Below, piece after piece: positions 51,460 to 61,587 of a DNA stretch of 64,000 nt. The stretch's first letter is position 1, and each line of letters starts with the position of its first letter. Origin of the DNA: SXRF01 sp039808985. Its GTDB lineage: Bacteria > Pseudomonadota > Alphaproteobacteria > Rickettsiales > SXRF01. The DNA lies in NCBI GenBank assembly GCA_039808985.1, contig JBDHUC010000001.1, positions 96,757 to 160,756 of the forward strand, written 5' to 3'. A model generated the notes under the pieces. That model made no database searches. It was not told where the DNA came from and was given only the letters and a program-made list of their open reading frames with translations. The translations under genes and the position numbers were made by a program.

Positions 51460-53619
51460 TTACGTCTGCCAGCGTTCCACGCTTTGCACCACTGCCTTGC
51501 TGCGCAGGTTGGCAATAATATTACCAAGGTGGCGCACATCCCGTACCTCTATATCTATCAGAATTTCAAAGAAATCCATGGAACGGTTGATGATCTTGAA
51601 ATTGCTGATATTGCCATTTTCCCGCGCTATTACATTAGTAACAGTTGCAAGTGAGGCGGTTTCGTTGCTTACATTAACTTTCAGGCGTCCAACACTGGTT
51701 GCATCATTCTGGTCGCGTTCCCACGCCACATCTATCCAGCGCTCAGGAGAATCCGAGTAATTTTCCAGCGTTTCACAGTCCATAGTATGGATTGTTACGC
51801 CTTTTCCGGTGGTAACTATACCTACAATACGGTCGCCGGGAATAGGGTGGCAGCAGCCAGCGTAATGTATTGCCATTCCCGGTATCAGGCCTTTTATCGG
51901 CATCGGTGCGCTGGAATCGGCTTTTTTCCGGCGGAACGGATTTGGCAGGCTGGAAAGCATCGAAGTTTTACCGCTTGGCTGCAAAGGCTTTTTCTGGCCA
52001 ATCACAACCTCAAGAACCTGCTGGCGGCTTATAACCCCTTCGCCAACTTCGGCAATTACATCCTCAACTGTTTTCTTATTGAAATGCGGCAGGTGCGGCT
52101 CGATCATTTTTTCAATAAATTCTTCGCCCTCCTGCTTGAAGGTCTTGCTTAATATGGCGCGGCCAAGGGTAATATACTCCGTGCGTTGGGAAACACGGAT
52201 ATGCTTGCGGATCTCACTGCGCGCCTTACCTGTTACAACGAACCTTTCCCAGCTTGGGGAAGGGGTCTGGGTTTTACTGGTAATAATTTCCACCTGATCG
52301 CCATTTTTAAGCAGTGTGCGCAGCGGCACAATGCGGCCATTTATTTTTGCGCCAACGCAAGTATCGCCAACGCCGGAATGGACACCATAAGCAAAGTCAA
52401 CCGGGGTTGCGCCACGAGGGAAAGCAAGTATATCGCCTTTAGGAGTAAAGCAGAAAACCTGGTCCTGATACATTTCAAGCTTGGTATTTTCCAGGAATTC
52501 CTCTGGGTTATCCGACTGTTCAAGAATTTCCAAAAGCTCGCGTATCCAGCGCATTTTTTTGCCATCTTTGCCTGCATTAGCCCCTTGCTTATATGACCAG
52601 TGCGCGGCCAGCCCATAATCTGCCACCTCGTCCATGTCATGCGAACGTATCTGTATTTCCACGCGTTGCTGCGCAGGACCAAGGACGGATGTGTGTATAG
52701 ACTGGTAGCCATTAGATTTTGGCGTTGAGATATAATCCTTGAAACGGCCTGGGATTGTATGCCACTCGGCATGAATAACACCCAGAGCCTGATAGCATTC
52801 AGCGATCGTATCCACCGAGATGCGGAAAGCCACGATGTCGGAAAGCTGCTCAAAGCTTATTTTCTTGGTTTCCATCTTTTTCCAGATGGAATATGGCTTT
52901 TTTTCGCGCCCCTGAATGGTGGCATTACCCAGGCCTGCGGCGCTTAGCTTCTCCCGCAGGACCTCCTTGGTTTTTTCAACTTCGGCAGCGCCTTGCTCGC
53001 GCAGGAACTGCATACGCGTGATAATAGATTCACGCGCTTCCGGATAAAGCTCGGCAAACGCCAGATCCTGCAGTTCTTCCTTGATATTCCGCATACCGAT
53101 ACGTTCGGCAAGGGCTGCATATATTTCAAGGGTTTCGCGTGCTATACGCTGGCGCTTTTCCGGGTTTTTTATATGGGAAAGCGTTTCCATGTTATGCAGG
53201 CGATCAGCAAGCTTAACCAGCAGCACACGCAGATCTTCGCTCATTGCTATTAATAATTTACGGAAATTCTCCGCCTGTTTTAAATTTTCAGATTTTCCTT
53301 CGAGGCGTGAAAGCTTGGTAACGCCATCCACCAGCCCTCGTATTTCCTTTCCGAAGCTGGCCTCAATTGAATCCAAAGTTACATCAGTGTCCTCAACCGT
53401 ATCATGGAGCAGCGCGGTAACAATAGATGCAGCGTCAAGCCTGTATTGGGTAAGTTTATAAGCAACTTCAACCGGATGGGAAAAATAAGCCTCGCCGGAA
53501 GCACGTTTTTGCGTGCCATGCGCCTTCATGGCAAACACATAAGCGCGGTTTATTATATCTTCATCCACATCAGGGTCGTAGGACTTAACCTTTTCGACCA
53601 GTTCATATTGTCTAATCAT
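51460..53619 (-). CDS. rsh: bifunctional (p)ppGpp synthetase/hydrolase (Rsh/SpoT)
   Basis: The 719-residue stringent-response enzyme has, in order, an HD hydrolase domain (HPVEVAYKL and LLHDTVEDTDVTLD, about residues 47-85), a synthetase domain (GREKKPYSIWKKM, and YISTPKSNGYQSIHTSVLGP), a TGS domain (FTPKGDILAFPRGATPVDFA) and a C-terminal ACT domain. Both HD and synthetase motifs look intact, so it probably makes and degrades (p)ppGpp. Alphaproteobacteria usually have only this one enzyme. It is separated from proA by 170 bases without a gene. Confidence 0.97.
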   Translation of the reverse strand: MIRQYELVEKVKSYDPDVDEDIINRAYVFAMKAHGTQKRASGEAYFSHPVEVAYKLTQYRLDAASIVTALLHDTVEDTDVTLDSIEASFGKEIRGLVDGVTKLSRLEGKSENLKQAENFRKLLIAMSEDLRVLLVKLADRLHNMETLSHIKNPEKRQRIARETLEIYAALAERIGMRNIKEELQDLAFAELYPEARESIITRMQFLREQGAAEVEKTKEVLREKLSAAGLGNATIQGREKKPYSIWKKMETKKISFEQLSDIVAFRISVDTIAECYQALGVIHAEWHTIPGRFKDYISTPKSNGYQSIHTSVLGPAQQRVEIQIRSHDMDEVADYGLAAHWSYKQGANAGKDGKKMRWIRELLEILEQSDNPEEFLENTKLEMYQDQVFCFTPKGDILAFPRGATPVDFAYGVHSGVGDTCVGAKINGRIVPLRTLLKNGDQVEIITSKTQTPSPSWERFVVTGKARSEIRKHIRVSQRTEYITLGRAILSKTFKQEGEEFIEKMIEPHLPHFNKKTVEDVIAEVGEGVISRQQVLEVVIGQKKPLQPSGKTSMLSSLPNPFRRKKADSSAPMPIKGLIPGMAIHYAGCCHPIPGDRIVGIVTTGKGVTIHTMDCETLENYSDSPERWIDVAWERDQNDATSVGRLKVNVSNETASLATVTNVIARENGNISNFKIINRSMDFFEILIDIEVRDVRHLGNIIANLRSKAVVQSVERWQT

Positions 53620-53838
53620 AACAATATTCTACAGAATGCCGATGATATTTACAAGAAGCGGCTTTGCGCATGACACTAGGAATTTGGCTGTATTATTAGC
53701 TTTACACCCAACTAATTTACGCAACTGATGCCTTTTTGCCACATAGTTTAATGGTTTTTTAAGCTATTTCTGAAAAACTCACCGGAAGTAAACAGGGCTT
53801 TTGGCCTTTTATTTAAACTCTGAATTTGGGTACGCGAA

Positions 53839-54813
53839 ATGTCAAGCCGCGCAATAGTAATACTCATCGCCGTAGTAATTATCGGGTTCACTCTTATGTC
53901 AGTGCGCGATTATTTCACGCGTGAACCTGTGGTAGAGGCAGTTAAAGAAACTGAGGCCCCGCGCATATTGATCGCCAAACGCAATCTTGCAAGCGGAGCT
54001 TTTATACAATCTGCCGAAGACCTGGAATGGCAACAGCCCCCAGTTCCTGAAAACAAGCCTGCAGAAGTTTCTAAAACAGAAGCCGGTAAAGAAGGGCAGG
54101 AAGCCGTAACAGAAGCATCACCTACCAATTACCAGTATGAAGGCAAAGTAAAAATTGAGGAATTCAACGGCGCTGTAGTACGCCGTACAATACATGCCGG
54201 GGAACCTATAGTCCCTTCCATGTTGATGAAACCAGGCGAGGGTGGTTTTATGTCTGCAGTTCTTGAGCCAGGCAAACGCGCCGTTTCAATTTCCGTAAAC
54301 CCGATTTCTGGGAATGCAGGTTTTGTATCACCGGGCGACCGCGTTGATTTGCTAATAACCTACCGCGTAAAAAATACAAATAATGCTGATACGGCGCCAG
54401 CAGCAGATTCAATAGGCACAGAAACATTTGCAAGGAATGTTCGCGTCCTGGCTGTTGACCAGTCGCTTGATAACCCGGAAAACAAGGCAATACTTGCCAA
54501 AACCATCACCGTTGAAGTTACTCCGGTTCAGGCTGAGCAAATATCGGTAGCTTCTGAAATGGGTAAAATTTCCGTTGCGCTTGTAAGCACAGGGATTCCT
54601 GCGACTGAAGCGGAAACGCAGCCTGTTGTACTTAATTATTCCCCGGAAAAAGAAGCTGATTCAAGGCAGGCGCAAAAACCAGCAGAAAAAAATTATACTA
54701 TGGATGCTGATGTAAGCAAACTTATTGAGCATAAGGAAAGCTCTGTAAGCAAAGTGAAGATAATACGCGGTGACAAAATCGAAACTCTTGAATTTTATCA
54801 GGATAGACAATGA
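53839..54813 (+). CDS. cpaB: Flp pilus assembly protein CpaB
   Basis: The 324-residue protein has one N-terminal membrane helix, an SAF domain (PRILIAKRNLASGAFI, about residues 43-120, split by an insertion), and the RcpC/CpaB core (PGKRAVSISVNPISGNAGFVSPGDRVDLL). CpaB is a periplasmic partner of the Tad secretin. It is the first gene of the Tad operon and overlaps cpaC by 4 bases (ATGA). Confidence 0.93.
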   Translation: MSSRAIVILIAVVIIGFTLMSVRDYFTREPVVEAVKETEAPRILIAKRNLASGAFIQSAEDLEWQQPPVPENKPAEVSKTEAGKEGQEAVTEASPTNYQYEGKVKIEEFNGAVVRRTIHAGEPIVPSMLMKPGEGGFMSAVLEPGKRAVSISVNPISGNAGFVSPGDRVDLLITYRVKNTNNADTAPAADSIGTETFARNVRVLAVDQSLDNPENKAILAKTITVEVTPVQAEQISVASEMGKISVALVSTGIPATEAETQPVVLNYSPEKEADSRQAQKPAEKNYTMDADVSKLIEHKESSVSKVKIIRGDKIETLEFYQDRQ

Positions 54814-56195
54814 AAAACTATACGCTCATATGCACGGTAATAGCTGGGTTGCTTTTGATTGCTCCCTCTGCCTTTGGCGATTCGTTGGTAAAAGTTGAAA
54901 TCAACAAAGGTAAAATGATAAAGTTTGATGCCCCCGCTACCTCGGTTGTAATCGCTGATCCTACCACGGCTGACGTACAGGTGGTTTCCCCGAAAATGGT
55001 TTTTGTTTATGGAAAAAAAATAGGCGAAACATCAATCACTGCGGTTGGCGAAAATGACAATACAATTTTTCAGGGTGTTGTTGATGTAACCCATAATTTA
55101 AGCAGCCTTAAGCGCACCGTTGAACGGGTTGCGCCTGACTCAAATGTTACCTTTAAAACTGTCGATGGCGGCCTGGTAATTGATGGTTCAGCAGCTTCCA
55201 TACAGGAATCCGAGAATATACGTAATGTTGCGGCAGCTTTCGTTGGTGAAAAAGATAAAGTTGTAAATATGATGACAACTGGCGGCGGCGACCAGGTTAC
55301 ATTGCAGGTGAAAATTGTTGAAATGGCACGCACCGATTTAAAAAATCTTGGCGTGAACCTTCAGACCTCAATAACCGGCGGTGGAATAGTATCACAGGTT
55401 ATAAACGGCACCCTTGACCCAACCAGCCTGGTTAGCCGCGCTGTAAGCTCAGATACCAATATATTAACTAAAATCGCAAGTGGACAAAATAGCATAAGCG
55501 CCCTTATTGATGCGCTTGAAACCCAGGGACTTGCAACTGTCCTGGCCGAACCAAGCCTTACCACTTCAACAGGTAAGGCGGCAAGTTTCCTTGCTGGTGG
55601 ACAATACCCAATACCGGTTTCCGGGCAGAACGGGACTGTTACCGTACAGTATGAGCCGTTCGGCGTAAGCCTTAATTTTACCCCTGTTGTTATGTCTAAT
55701 GACCGTATGAGTATTCTTGTAAATCCGGAAGTAAGCACACTTAATTTTTCCAATCCAATACAGGTTTCGGGGTTTACATATCCGATACTCGATACAAGAA
55801 AAGCACAGGCAACTGTTGAGCTTGGAAGCGGCCAGACTTTCGTGCTTGCCGGGCTTCTTCGTAATGATACCAGCAATAATATAACCAAGCTTCCAGGTAT
55901 CGGCGACCTTCCTATCCTTGGAACGCTTTTCCGTTCGCAGCGTTTTCAGAGCAACCAGACTGAATTAGTTATATTGGTTACTCCTTATATCGTACATCCT
56001 ATTTCACAGGCAAAGAAAGTGCAGACCCCTCTTGATGGATATAAACCACCAACGGATATGCAGCGCAATTTACTTGGCAGCCTTTATCAGCAGCAACCAA
56101 TGCCTGAGGAAAAAAAGCTGGATGTTCTGGCGCCAAGCGCAGGCATGGATAAAAGGCCTAAACTAAACGGTAAAAACGGATTTATACTGGAGTAA
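54810..56195 (+). CDS. cpaC: Flp pilus secretin CpaC (RcpA)
   Basis: The 461-residue protein has a signal peptide (ending SAFG), an N-terminal pilus-secretin domain (INKGKMIKFDAPATSVVIADP), a BON-like part and the secretin C-domain (LAEPSLTTSTGKAASFLAGG, then VELGSGQTFVLAGLL and TELVILVTPYIV). Secretins form the outer-membrane pore for the pilus. Length is typical of CpaC. Confidence 0.95.
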   Translation: MKNYTLICTVIAGLLLIAPSAFGDSLVKVEINKGKMIKFDAPATSVVIADPTTADVQVVSPKMVFVYGKKIGETSITAVGENDNTIFQGVVDVTHNLSSLKRTVERVAPDSNVTFKTVDGGLVIDGSAASIQESENIRNVAAAFVGEKDKVVNMMTTGGGDQVTLQVKIVEMARTDLKNLGVNLQTSITGGGIVSQVINGTLDPTSLVSRAVSSDTNILTKIASGQNSISALIDALETQGLATVLAEPSLTTSTGKAASFLAGGQYPIPVSGQNGTVTVQYEPFGVSLNFTPVVMSNDRMSILVNPEVSTLNFSNPIQVSGFTYPILDTRKAQATVELGSGQTFVLAGLLRNDTSNNITKLPGIGDLPILGTLFRSQRFQSNQTELVILVTPYIVHPISQAKKVQTPLDGYKPPTDMQRNLLGSLYQQQPMPEEKKLDVLAPSAGMDKRPKLNGKNGFILE

Positions 56196-56199
56196 TTTT

Positions 56200-56856
56200 A
56201 TGGCCATGTTTAGGATAAAATCATTATTATGCGCCATCGCTTTACCGATGATTGCTTCCTGCTCCCCAACCGATGATATGCAGGGGCGTAATCCACAGGA
56301 ATATTATGCGGCTCACCCTATTGAGAACAAGATTGAATCAAAAGATTTTCACGCTGGCTTACAGTTTAAAAATACGGGTAAATCCTTACCAGCGCATGTA
56401 ATCTCTGCTTTGCATAATGACCTTGCCGATATTAACCCTCATGCTGTAACTGCTATTTATATTAGCTCGGCAAACACTATGGCTTACAAGCAGGAGCGTA
56501 TGAAATACGTACATAATTTATTGATTAAAGCAGGATTTACCACAAAAGCAGAATTTTTTACTAAAGCTAATATCGCGCGTGACAAGGTAGTTGTTGACAT
56601 AGTTTATAACGCAGTAATACCGCCTGATTGCCCGGATTGGAAAATGTCACCGGTAACAACCTACAGCAATTCCCTTCCGGCTAATTTCGGTTGCGCAACA
56701 AAAACAAATTTTGGAATGATGATTGATGACCCTCGCGATTTAGAACATGGCAAAGGATCGAATGCGGCTCCGACTGAACGTGCGGCAAAAGCTATACTTG
56801 ATTATCGCGCCAACACAGCTCCTGCTGGTTCGACAACATCAATTACCGGCCAGTAA
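56200..56856 (+). CDS. cpaD: pilus assembly lipoprotein CpaD
   Basis: The 218-residue product has a lipoprotein signal with lipobox IASC. The CpaD-type domain follows: DYHAGLQF-like SKDFHAGLQF, and NSLPANFGCATKTNFGMMIDDPRDL, the most conserved family block. CpaD supports secretin assembly or localisation in the Tad system. It lies 4 bases after cpaC. Confidence 0.9.
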   Translation: MAMFRIKSLLCAIALPMIASCSPTDDMQGRNPQEYYAAHPIENKIESKDFHAGLQFKNTGKSLPAHVISALHNDLADINPHAVTAIYISSANTMAYKQERMKYVHNLLIKAGFTTKAEFFTKANIARDKVVVDIVYNAVIPPDCPDWKMSPVTTYSNSLPANFGCATKTNFGMMIDDPRDLEHGKGSNAAPTERAAKAILDYRANTAPAGSTTSITGQ

Positions 56857-56877
56857 TGGGCATGAGATTTATCAGTT

Positions 56878-58095
56878 ATGGAACAGAAAAACGATATATC
56901 AAACAAACCTAAGTTTTTTGCCTTCGCACAGGATTCTGGCGACAGGGATAAAATCAGGGAATTCACTTCGGCGCAAGGCTGGAGTGATAATTGCATTATG
57001 CAGGGTGATATTGACACTGCGACGCAATATTTTAAAGATCACCCATCACCGGCATTGCTTCTTGTAGAAATACCATCAGCGGAAACCGCACCTGCCTTAT
57101 TAGATAACCTCGCCAATGTCTGCGACCCGCTTACCAAAGTAATCATCATAGGCACAGTAAATGAATATAGTTTTTACTGTTGGTTGATGGATATAGGAGT
57201 ATTCAGCTATCTGTTGCGCCCACTCACCAGAGAGGCGCTGGAAGCGGCTTACCAGAAATCAATAAATGAAGCCCAATCGGCGCCTGCGGTTACTGCCGAG
57301 CCAACAAAAATAATAGCAGTAGCAGGTGCTCGCGGCGGGGTAGGCACTTCAACAATAGCATTAAACCTCGCTGGCATTTTCGCACAACATTCAGGTAAAA
57401 AAATCGCCCTTGTTGATATAGACCCTTATCTTGGTACATTATCGCTGAGTATTGACCTGGAACCATCGCGAGGGCTTCGGGATGCATTGGAGAAACCTGA
57501 GCGTATAGATCAGTTATTTATTGACCGGGTTATGAGTAACCCACATAAAAATTTATGGGTATTAAGTGCGGAAGAGCCTCTTAAAGAAACAATAAATATA
57601 AGCGAATACACCGCAGAAGCCTTATTAAAAGAATTATCAAATAAATATGAGGTTGTCATACTGGATATACCTTTGCATATGGGGCAGTTCGGCAGGGAAT
57701 GCCTGAAAAAAGCAAACCATATTATAGTAGTAGCGGAGCTAAACCTGGCATCGTTGCGGGATACATTGCGCCTTAGCGACCTGGTTGTTGACACTTACAA
57801 GATGGCAGCCCCGATAGTGGTTGTAAACCGCGCAGGAATGGCGCCTAAAAATGAAATGAGCATAGCAGATTTTGAAAAAGGCATTACCGCCAAGGTGGTA
57901 GAGAAAATCTCCTATTCACCAGATGTATTTATGCATATAGGCGCCGAAATACCGGCTATAACCCATCTAAAAAATGCTGTTGTAAAACCGCTTTATTCAT
58001 TGGCTAAGCAATTACTTCCTAGTTTACCACTGGATGAAGAGCCTAAAGATAAAAAACTTCTTGGTTTCATGAGTAAAAAGAAAAAAGGCACATAA
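56878..58095 (+). CDS. cpaE: pilus assembly ATPase CpaE (MinD-like)
   Basis: The 405-residue protein has an N-terminal receiver-like domain (about residues 10-125) without obvious phosphoacceptor conservation. A ParA/MinD-type ATPase domain follows, with deviant Walker A GARGGVGTST near residue 147, DIDPYLGTLSLSIDLEPSRGL and VILDIPLH. CpaE guides Tad pili to a cell pole in Caulobacter. It precedes cpaF by one base. Confidence 0.93.
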   Translation: MEQKNDISNKPKFFAFAQDSGDRDKIREFTSAQGWSDNCIMQGDIDTATQYFKDHPSPALLLVEIPSAETAPALLDNLANVCDPLTKVIIIGTVNEYSFYCWLMDIGVFSYLLRPLTREALEAAYQKSINEAQSAPAVTAEPTKIIAVAGARGGVGTSTIALNLAGIFAQHSGKKIALVDIDPYLGTLSLSIDLEPSRGLRDALEKPERIDQLFIDRVMSNPHKNLWVLSAEEPLKETINISEYTAEALLKELSNKYEVVILDIPLHMGQFGRECLKKANHIIVVAELNLASLRDTLRLSDLVVDTYKMAAPIVVVNRAGMAPKNEMSIADFEKGITAKVVEKISYSPDVFMHIGAEIPAITHLKNAVVKPLYSLAKQLLPSLPLDEEPKDKKLLGFMSKKKKGT

Positions 58096-58096
58096 A

Positions 58097-59581
58097 ATGT
58101 TTGGAAGGCGCGGTAGTAATGAATCCAGCCCATTGCCGCCTCCACCAGTTATATCCGGGGGTAGCGAAACTGTATCCAGCCCTGCGCAAACCCCGGTAAT
58201 AAGCCAACAGCCAACAACTCCTCCAGCAGCCAAAAAAACTGAAAGTAACGATCTCCTTGCAGGTTCCAGCGAAAGCAGCCTTGCTGCCCCCACTGCTCCC
58301 AGCAAGATTGAAGATGATTTAGCAGCAACCAAAGATAAAATATACAACCTGCTTATAGAGCAGATAGATATAACCACGTCATCGCGGCTACCACGAGAAG
58401 AATTAAAACGTCAGATAATAGAGCTTATCGGCGAAATAGTAATGGAGCAGAAACTGCCCGTAAACTATGCCGAACAGCAACTCCTCGCCAGCCAGATAGT
58501 TGATGATATGCTTGGCTTTGGCCCTCTTGAGCCACTGCTGCGTGATGAGCTTGTAACCGACATCATGGTAAACGGCCCTTACCAGATTTATGTTGAGCGC
58601 AAAGGAAAGCTGGAACTTACCGATGTTAAATTCCGCGATAATGCGCATGTAATGTCGATTGCAACCCGCATTGTAACAGGGGTGGGCAGGCGCGTGGACG
58701 AATCCAGCCCGATATGTGATGCGCGTTTGCCTGATGGCAGCCGCGTAAACGTCATAGCGCAACCTCTGGCAATACGCGGCACTTCTATCTCGATACGTAA
58801 ATTCTCACAGAAAAAAATCACTCTTGATAAAATGATTGATACAAAGAGTATATCGCCAAATCTTTGCAAGCTTCTTAAGATTTGCGGCGCGATACGCCTT
58901 AACATCATTATTTCCGGCGGTACCGGCTCTGGAAAAACCACGATGCTTAACGCGCTTTCGCGCATGATAAGCAACGGTGAACGTATAGTTACCATCGAGG
59001 ATGCGGCAGAGTTGCAATTACAGCAGCCACATGTTGTGCCTCTGGAAACACGAATTGCAAATCTGGAGGGCGATGGCGAAATAACCATGCGTGACCTGGT
59101 TAAAAACGCCCTGCGTATGCGCCCTGACCGTATCATTCTTGGCGAGGTGCGTGGTGGAGAGGCATTCGATTTATTACAGGCGATGAATACCGGCCATGAC
59201 GGCTCAATGGGGACGCTCCATGCCAACACCCCACGCGAAGCACTTACGCGTATGGAAAACCTGATAGGTATGGCTGGAGCCAACCTTACCAGCAAGGCAG
59301 TACGCACACAGATTGCAGGGGCTGTGAACCTTATCGTCCAGATAAGCCGAATGCGCGATGGCGGCAGGCGCGTTACCCACGTCACAGAAATTATCGGTAT
59401 GGAAGGCGATGTAATTGTCACGCAGGACCTGTATACTTTTGAGTTTGAAGGCGAGGATGAGAATGGGCGCCTGGTAGGGCAATTCCGGTCAACCGGTATA
59501 AGGCCGAATTTTACCCAGCAGGCCGCATATTTTGGATTGGAAAAGCAGCTTATCGAAGCGATGACCGCAGAGCCGGAGTAA
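58097..59581 (+). CDS. cpaF: Tad pilus secretion ATPase CpaF (TadA)
   Basis: The 494-residue ATPase drives Flp pilus assembly. A Pro/Ser-rich N-terminal tail (about residues 1-70) leads to an N-terminal helical domain. Then come Walker A SGGTGSGKTT, TIEDAAELQL, RMRPDRIILGEVRGGEAF and TLHANTPREAL. It is about 115 residues longer than the orphan paralogue at 21713-22849, mostly at the N-terminus. Confidence 0.96.
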   Translation: MFGRRGSNESSPLPPPPVISGGSETVSSPAQTPVISQQPTTPPAAKKTESNDLLAGSSESSLAAPTAPSKIEDDLAATKDKIYNLLIEQIDITTSSRLPREELKRQIIELIGEIVMEQKLPVNYAEQQLLASQIVDDMLGFGPLEPLLRDELVTDIMVNGPYQIYVERKGKLELTDVKFRDNAHVMSIATRIVTGVGRRVDESSPICDARLPDGSRVNVIAQPLAIRGTSISIRKFSQKKITLDKMIDTKSISPNLCKLLKICGAIRLNIIISGGTGSGKTTMLNALSRMISNGERIVTIEDAAELQLQQPHVVPLETRIANLEGDGEITMRDLVKNALRMRPDRIILGEVRGGEAFDLLQAMNTGHDGSMGTLHANTPREALTRMENLIGMAGANLTSKAVRTQIAGAVNLIVQISRMRDGGRRVTHVTEIIGMEGDVIVTQDLYTFEFEGEDENGRLVGQFRSTGIRPNFTQQAAYFGLEKQLIEAMTAEPE

Positions 59582-59585
59582 ATCA

Positions 59586-60551
59586 ATGCTTACAAAAGTA
59601 ATGATTTTCATCGGTATCATGATTTTAGTATTGCTGGCTTCATCGCAGAGGATAAAAGATGCCCGTGATTTCAAGAGGCGCATAGACCGCATCAGGCAGC
59701 GTAAAAATTCCAACGCCCCTAAGACTATCCAGGAAATGTCATTACGCCGGAAAAAAACCGAAAACACCGGTCTTTCATCAATGCTTTTAAAGCCTCTGCC
59801 TGATTCCAGGAAAATAGCAATATTGCTTGAAAATGCCGGTATAAAGATGACTCCAAAGCAATATATTATGCGCCTGGCGATAGCTGTGGCAATAATTATT
59901 GCTATTATAACATTGCTTCTTAAGAAATCCATATTCCTGGCAATACCTACCGCTATAATATTAGGGGTATGGGTTCCATTTAAATGGCTAAAACGTAAAA
60001 TAAATAAACAGGCCCAGGATTTCCTGCGCAGTTTTCCTGAGGCTATCGACCTTATTGTGCGTGGGCTACGCTCCGGGCTTCCTGTTTCCGAATCAGTAGT
60101 CCAGGTATCAACAGAGTTGCCAGAACCTATAAAAAGCGTGTTCACAAATATTTCCAACACCATGAAGCTTGGTGTGCCACTGGAAAAAGCCCTTATGGAA
60201 ACAGCAAGAAGGCTTGAACTGCGTGAATTCTATTTTTTTACCACCAGCATAATATTGCAACGTGAAACTGGTGGTAATTTATCAGAAATACTTAACAATC
60301 TTTCGGAAGTATTGCGCTCACGTTTTATGATGAAAATGAAAATACACGCATTGACATCAGAAGCCCGCGCTTCGGCTGTTATTATAGGCTCGCTTCCTTT
60401 TATAGTTGCATTAGCAGTTATGGCTTTAAGCCCTAAATACCTGCTGCCATTGATAGACGAGGAGGGCGGCAACCAGGCGCTGGCTGTGGCGGTTGGCATG
60501 CTTTCGTTCGGTATCTGGTCAATGCGGCGTATGGCGAGGTTTGAAATATAG
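59586..60551 (+). CDS. tadB: Tad pilus inner-membrane protein TadB
   Basis: The 321-residue protein has N-terminal and C-terminal membrane helices around a T2SSF domain. FLRSFPEAIDLIVRGLRSGL and ETGGNLSEILNNLSEVLRSR are the family blocks. TadB and TadC form the membrane platform that CpaF acts on. It follows cpaF by 4 bases. Confidence 0.93.
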   Translation: MLTKVMIFIGIMILVLLASSQRIKDARDFKRRIDRIRQRKNSNAPKTIQEMSLRRKKTENTGLSSMLLKPLPDSRKIAILLENAGIKMTPKQYIMRLAIAVAIIIAIITLLLKKSIFLAIPTAIILGVWVPFKWLKRKINKQAQDFLRSFPEAIDLIVRGLRSGLPVSESVVQVSTELPEPIKSVFTNISNTMKLGVPLEKALMETARRLELREFYFFTTSIILQRETGGNLSEILNNLSEVLRSRFMMKMKIHALTSEARASAVIIGSLPFIVALAVMALSPKYLLPLIDEEGGNQALAVAVGMLSFGIWSMRRMARFEI

Positions 60552-60553
60552 CC

Positions 60554-61585
60554 ATGGCGGACATTCAAAAAGCAGACCCGATAACTACTTTCCTGAAGCA
60601 TAACCTGCCGCATTTTATAAGCGTCAACATGTTTTATGTTGGCATAAGCTGTGTGATGGTTGTGGTGTGCATTATTGTATTTCGCAATATGATGGGCAAG
60701 AAAAACAACAAAATGTCGCATCGAATAAAAGCCATCCACGAAAGACGCAAAGAGCTTTATAGCGGCTTACTTGCTGCAAAAAAACGTAAAAAACCTGAAG
60801 GCAGCATAAATTTCATGCGCATGGTTTCTATGAAGTTCCACCTGGTGAAAAAGCTGGAGCTTGAGCAAAGCGAAGCCATGTTGGTGCAGGCGGGTTTCAG
60901 GTCAAAAGACGCTCTTTCAATATTCGCATTCCTTACCCTGATTTTGCCTTTTATTTTAGGCGGTATAGGCCTGGCAGTAATGCAATTATCCCATCCGGCT
61001 ACATTTAATGCTAAAATGATAAATTACATATGGCCGGTGCTGGGGCTGTATATGGGGCTGAAACTTCCATGGATGGTGCTTAAACGTGTCCGCAAAAAGC
61101 GCTACATAGCAATACAGCGCGGCCTTTCAGATACGCTTGATCTAATGACTGTTTGCGCCGAAGCTGGACTTAGTGTTCCTGCTGCCATGGACCGTGTGTC
61201 ACGCGAGCTTGGCACAGCCTATCCGGAAATCGCCGAGGAACTGGCGCTTACATCTATAGAAATAAGCTTCTACCCGGATCGCAACAAAGCATTATACAAC
61301 CTCGCTGACCGCTGCGACCTGAAAGAGGTTCGCGGTATAGTAACTGTACTTATACAGACTGAAAAATACGGGACACCTATAGCGCAGGCTTTGCGTGTAT
61401 TATCGTCTGAATTCCGGCACGCAAGGATGCTGCGCGCAGAAAATAAGGCCGCAAGGCTTCCGGCAATGATGACCCTGCCGATGATATTATTCATCCTGCC
61501 TACAGTTTTTATAATAATAATGGCCCCGGCAGTGATAAGCGCCAAGAAAAACTTTGCCAGCCAAAGCAGCCAGCAGAAAAAATAA
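60554..61585 (+). CDS. tadC: Tad pilus inner-membrane protein TadC
   Basis: The 343-residue protein has a T2SSF domain with LSDTLDLMTVCAEAGLSVPA and QTEKYGTPIAQALRVLSSEFR, plus several membrane helices. It starts two bases after tadB and is the last Tad gene here. No pilin (flp), prepilin peptidase (cpaA/tadV), tadD, tadE or tadG is present in the window. It is convergent with the next gene, 2 bases apart. Confidence 0.93.
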   Translation: MADIQKADPITTFLKHNLPHFISVNMFYVGISCVMVVVCIIVFRNMMGKKNNKMSHRIKAIHERRKELYSGLLAAKKRKKPEGSINFMRMVSMKFHLVKKLELEQSEAMLVQAGFRSKDALSIFAFLTLILPFILGGIGLAVMQLSHPATFNAKMINYIWPVLGLYMGLKLPWMVLKRVRKKRYIAIQRGLSDTLDLMTVCAEAGLSVPAAMDRVSRELGTAYPEIAEELALTSIEISFYPDRNKALYNLADRCDLKEVRGIVTVLIQTEKYGTPIAQALRVLSSEFRHARMLRAENKAARLPAMMTLPMILFILPTVFIIIMAPAVISAKKNFASQSSQQKK

Positions 61586-61587
61586 TA

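Noticed and set aside
58588..59586. A 332-residue minus-strand open frame opposite cpaF
   Set aside because: It mirrors the conserved ATPase codons, is Ser/Arg-rich and has no independent support. A similar shadow lies opposite the orphan cpaF.
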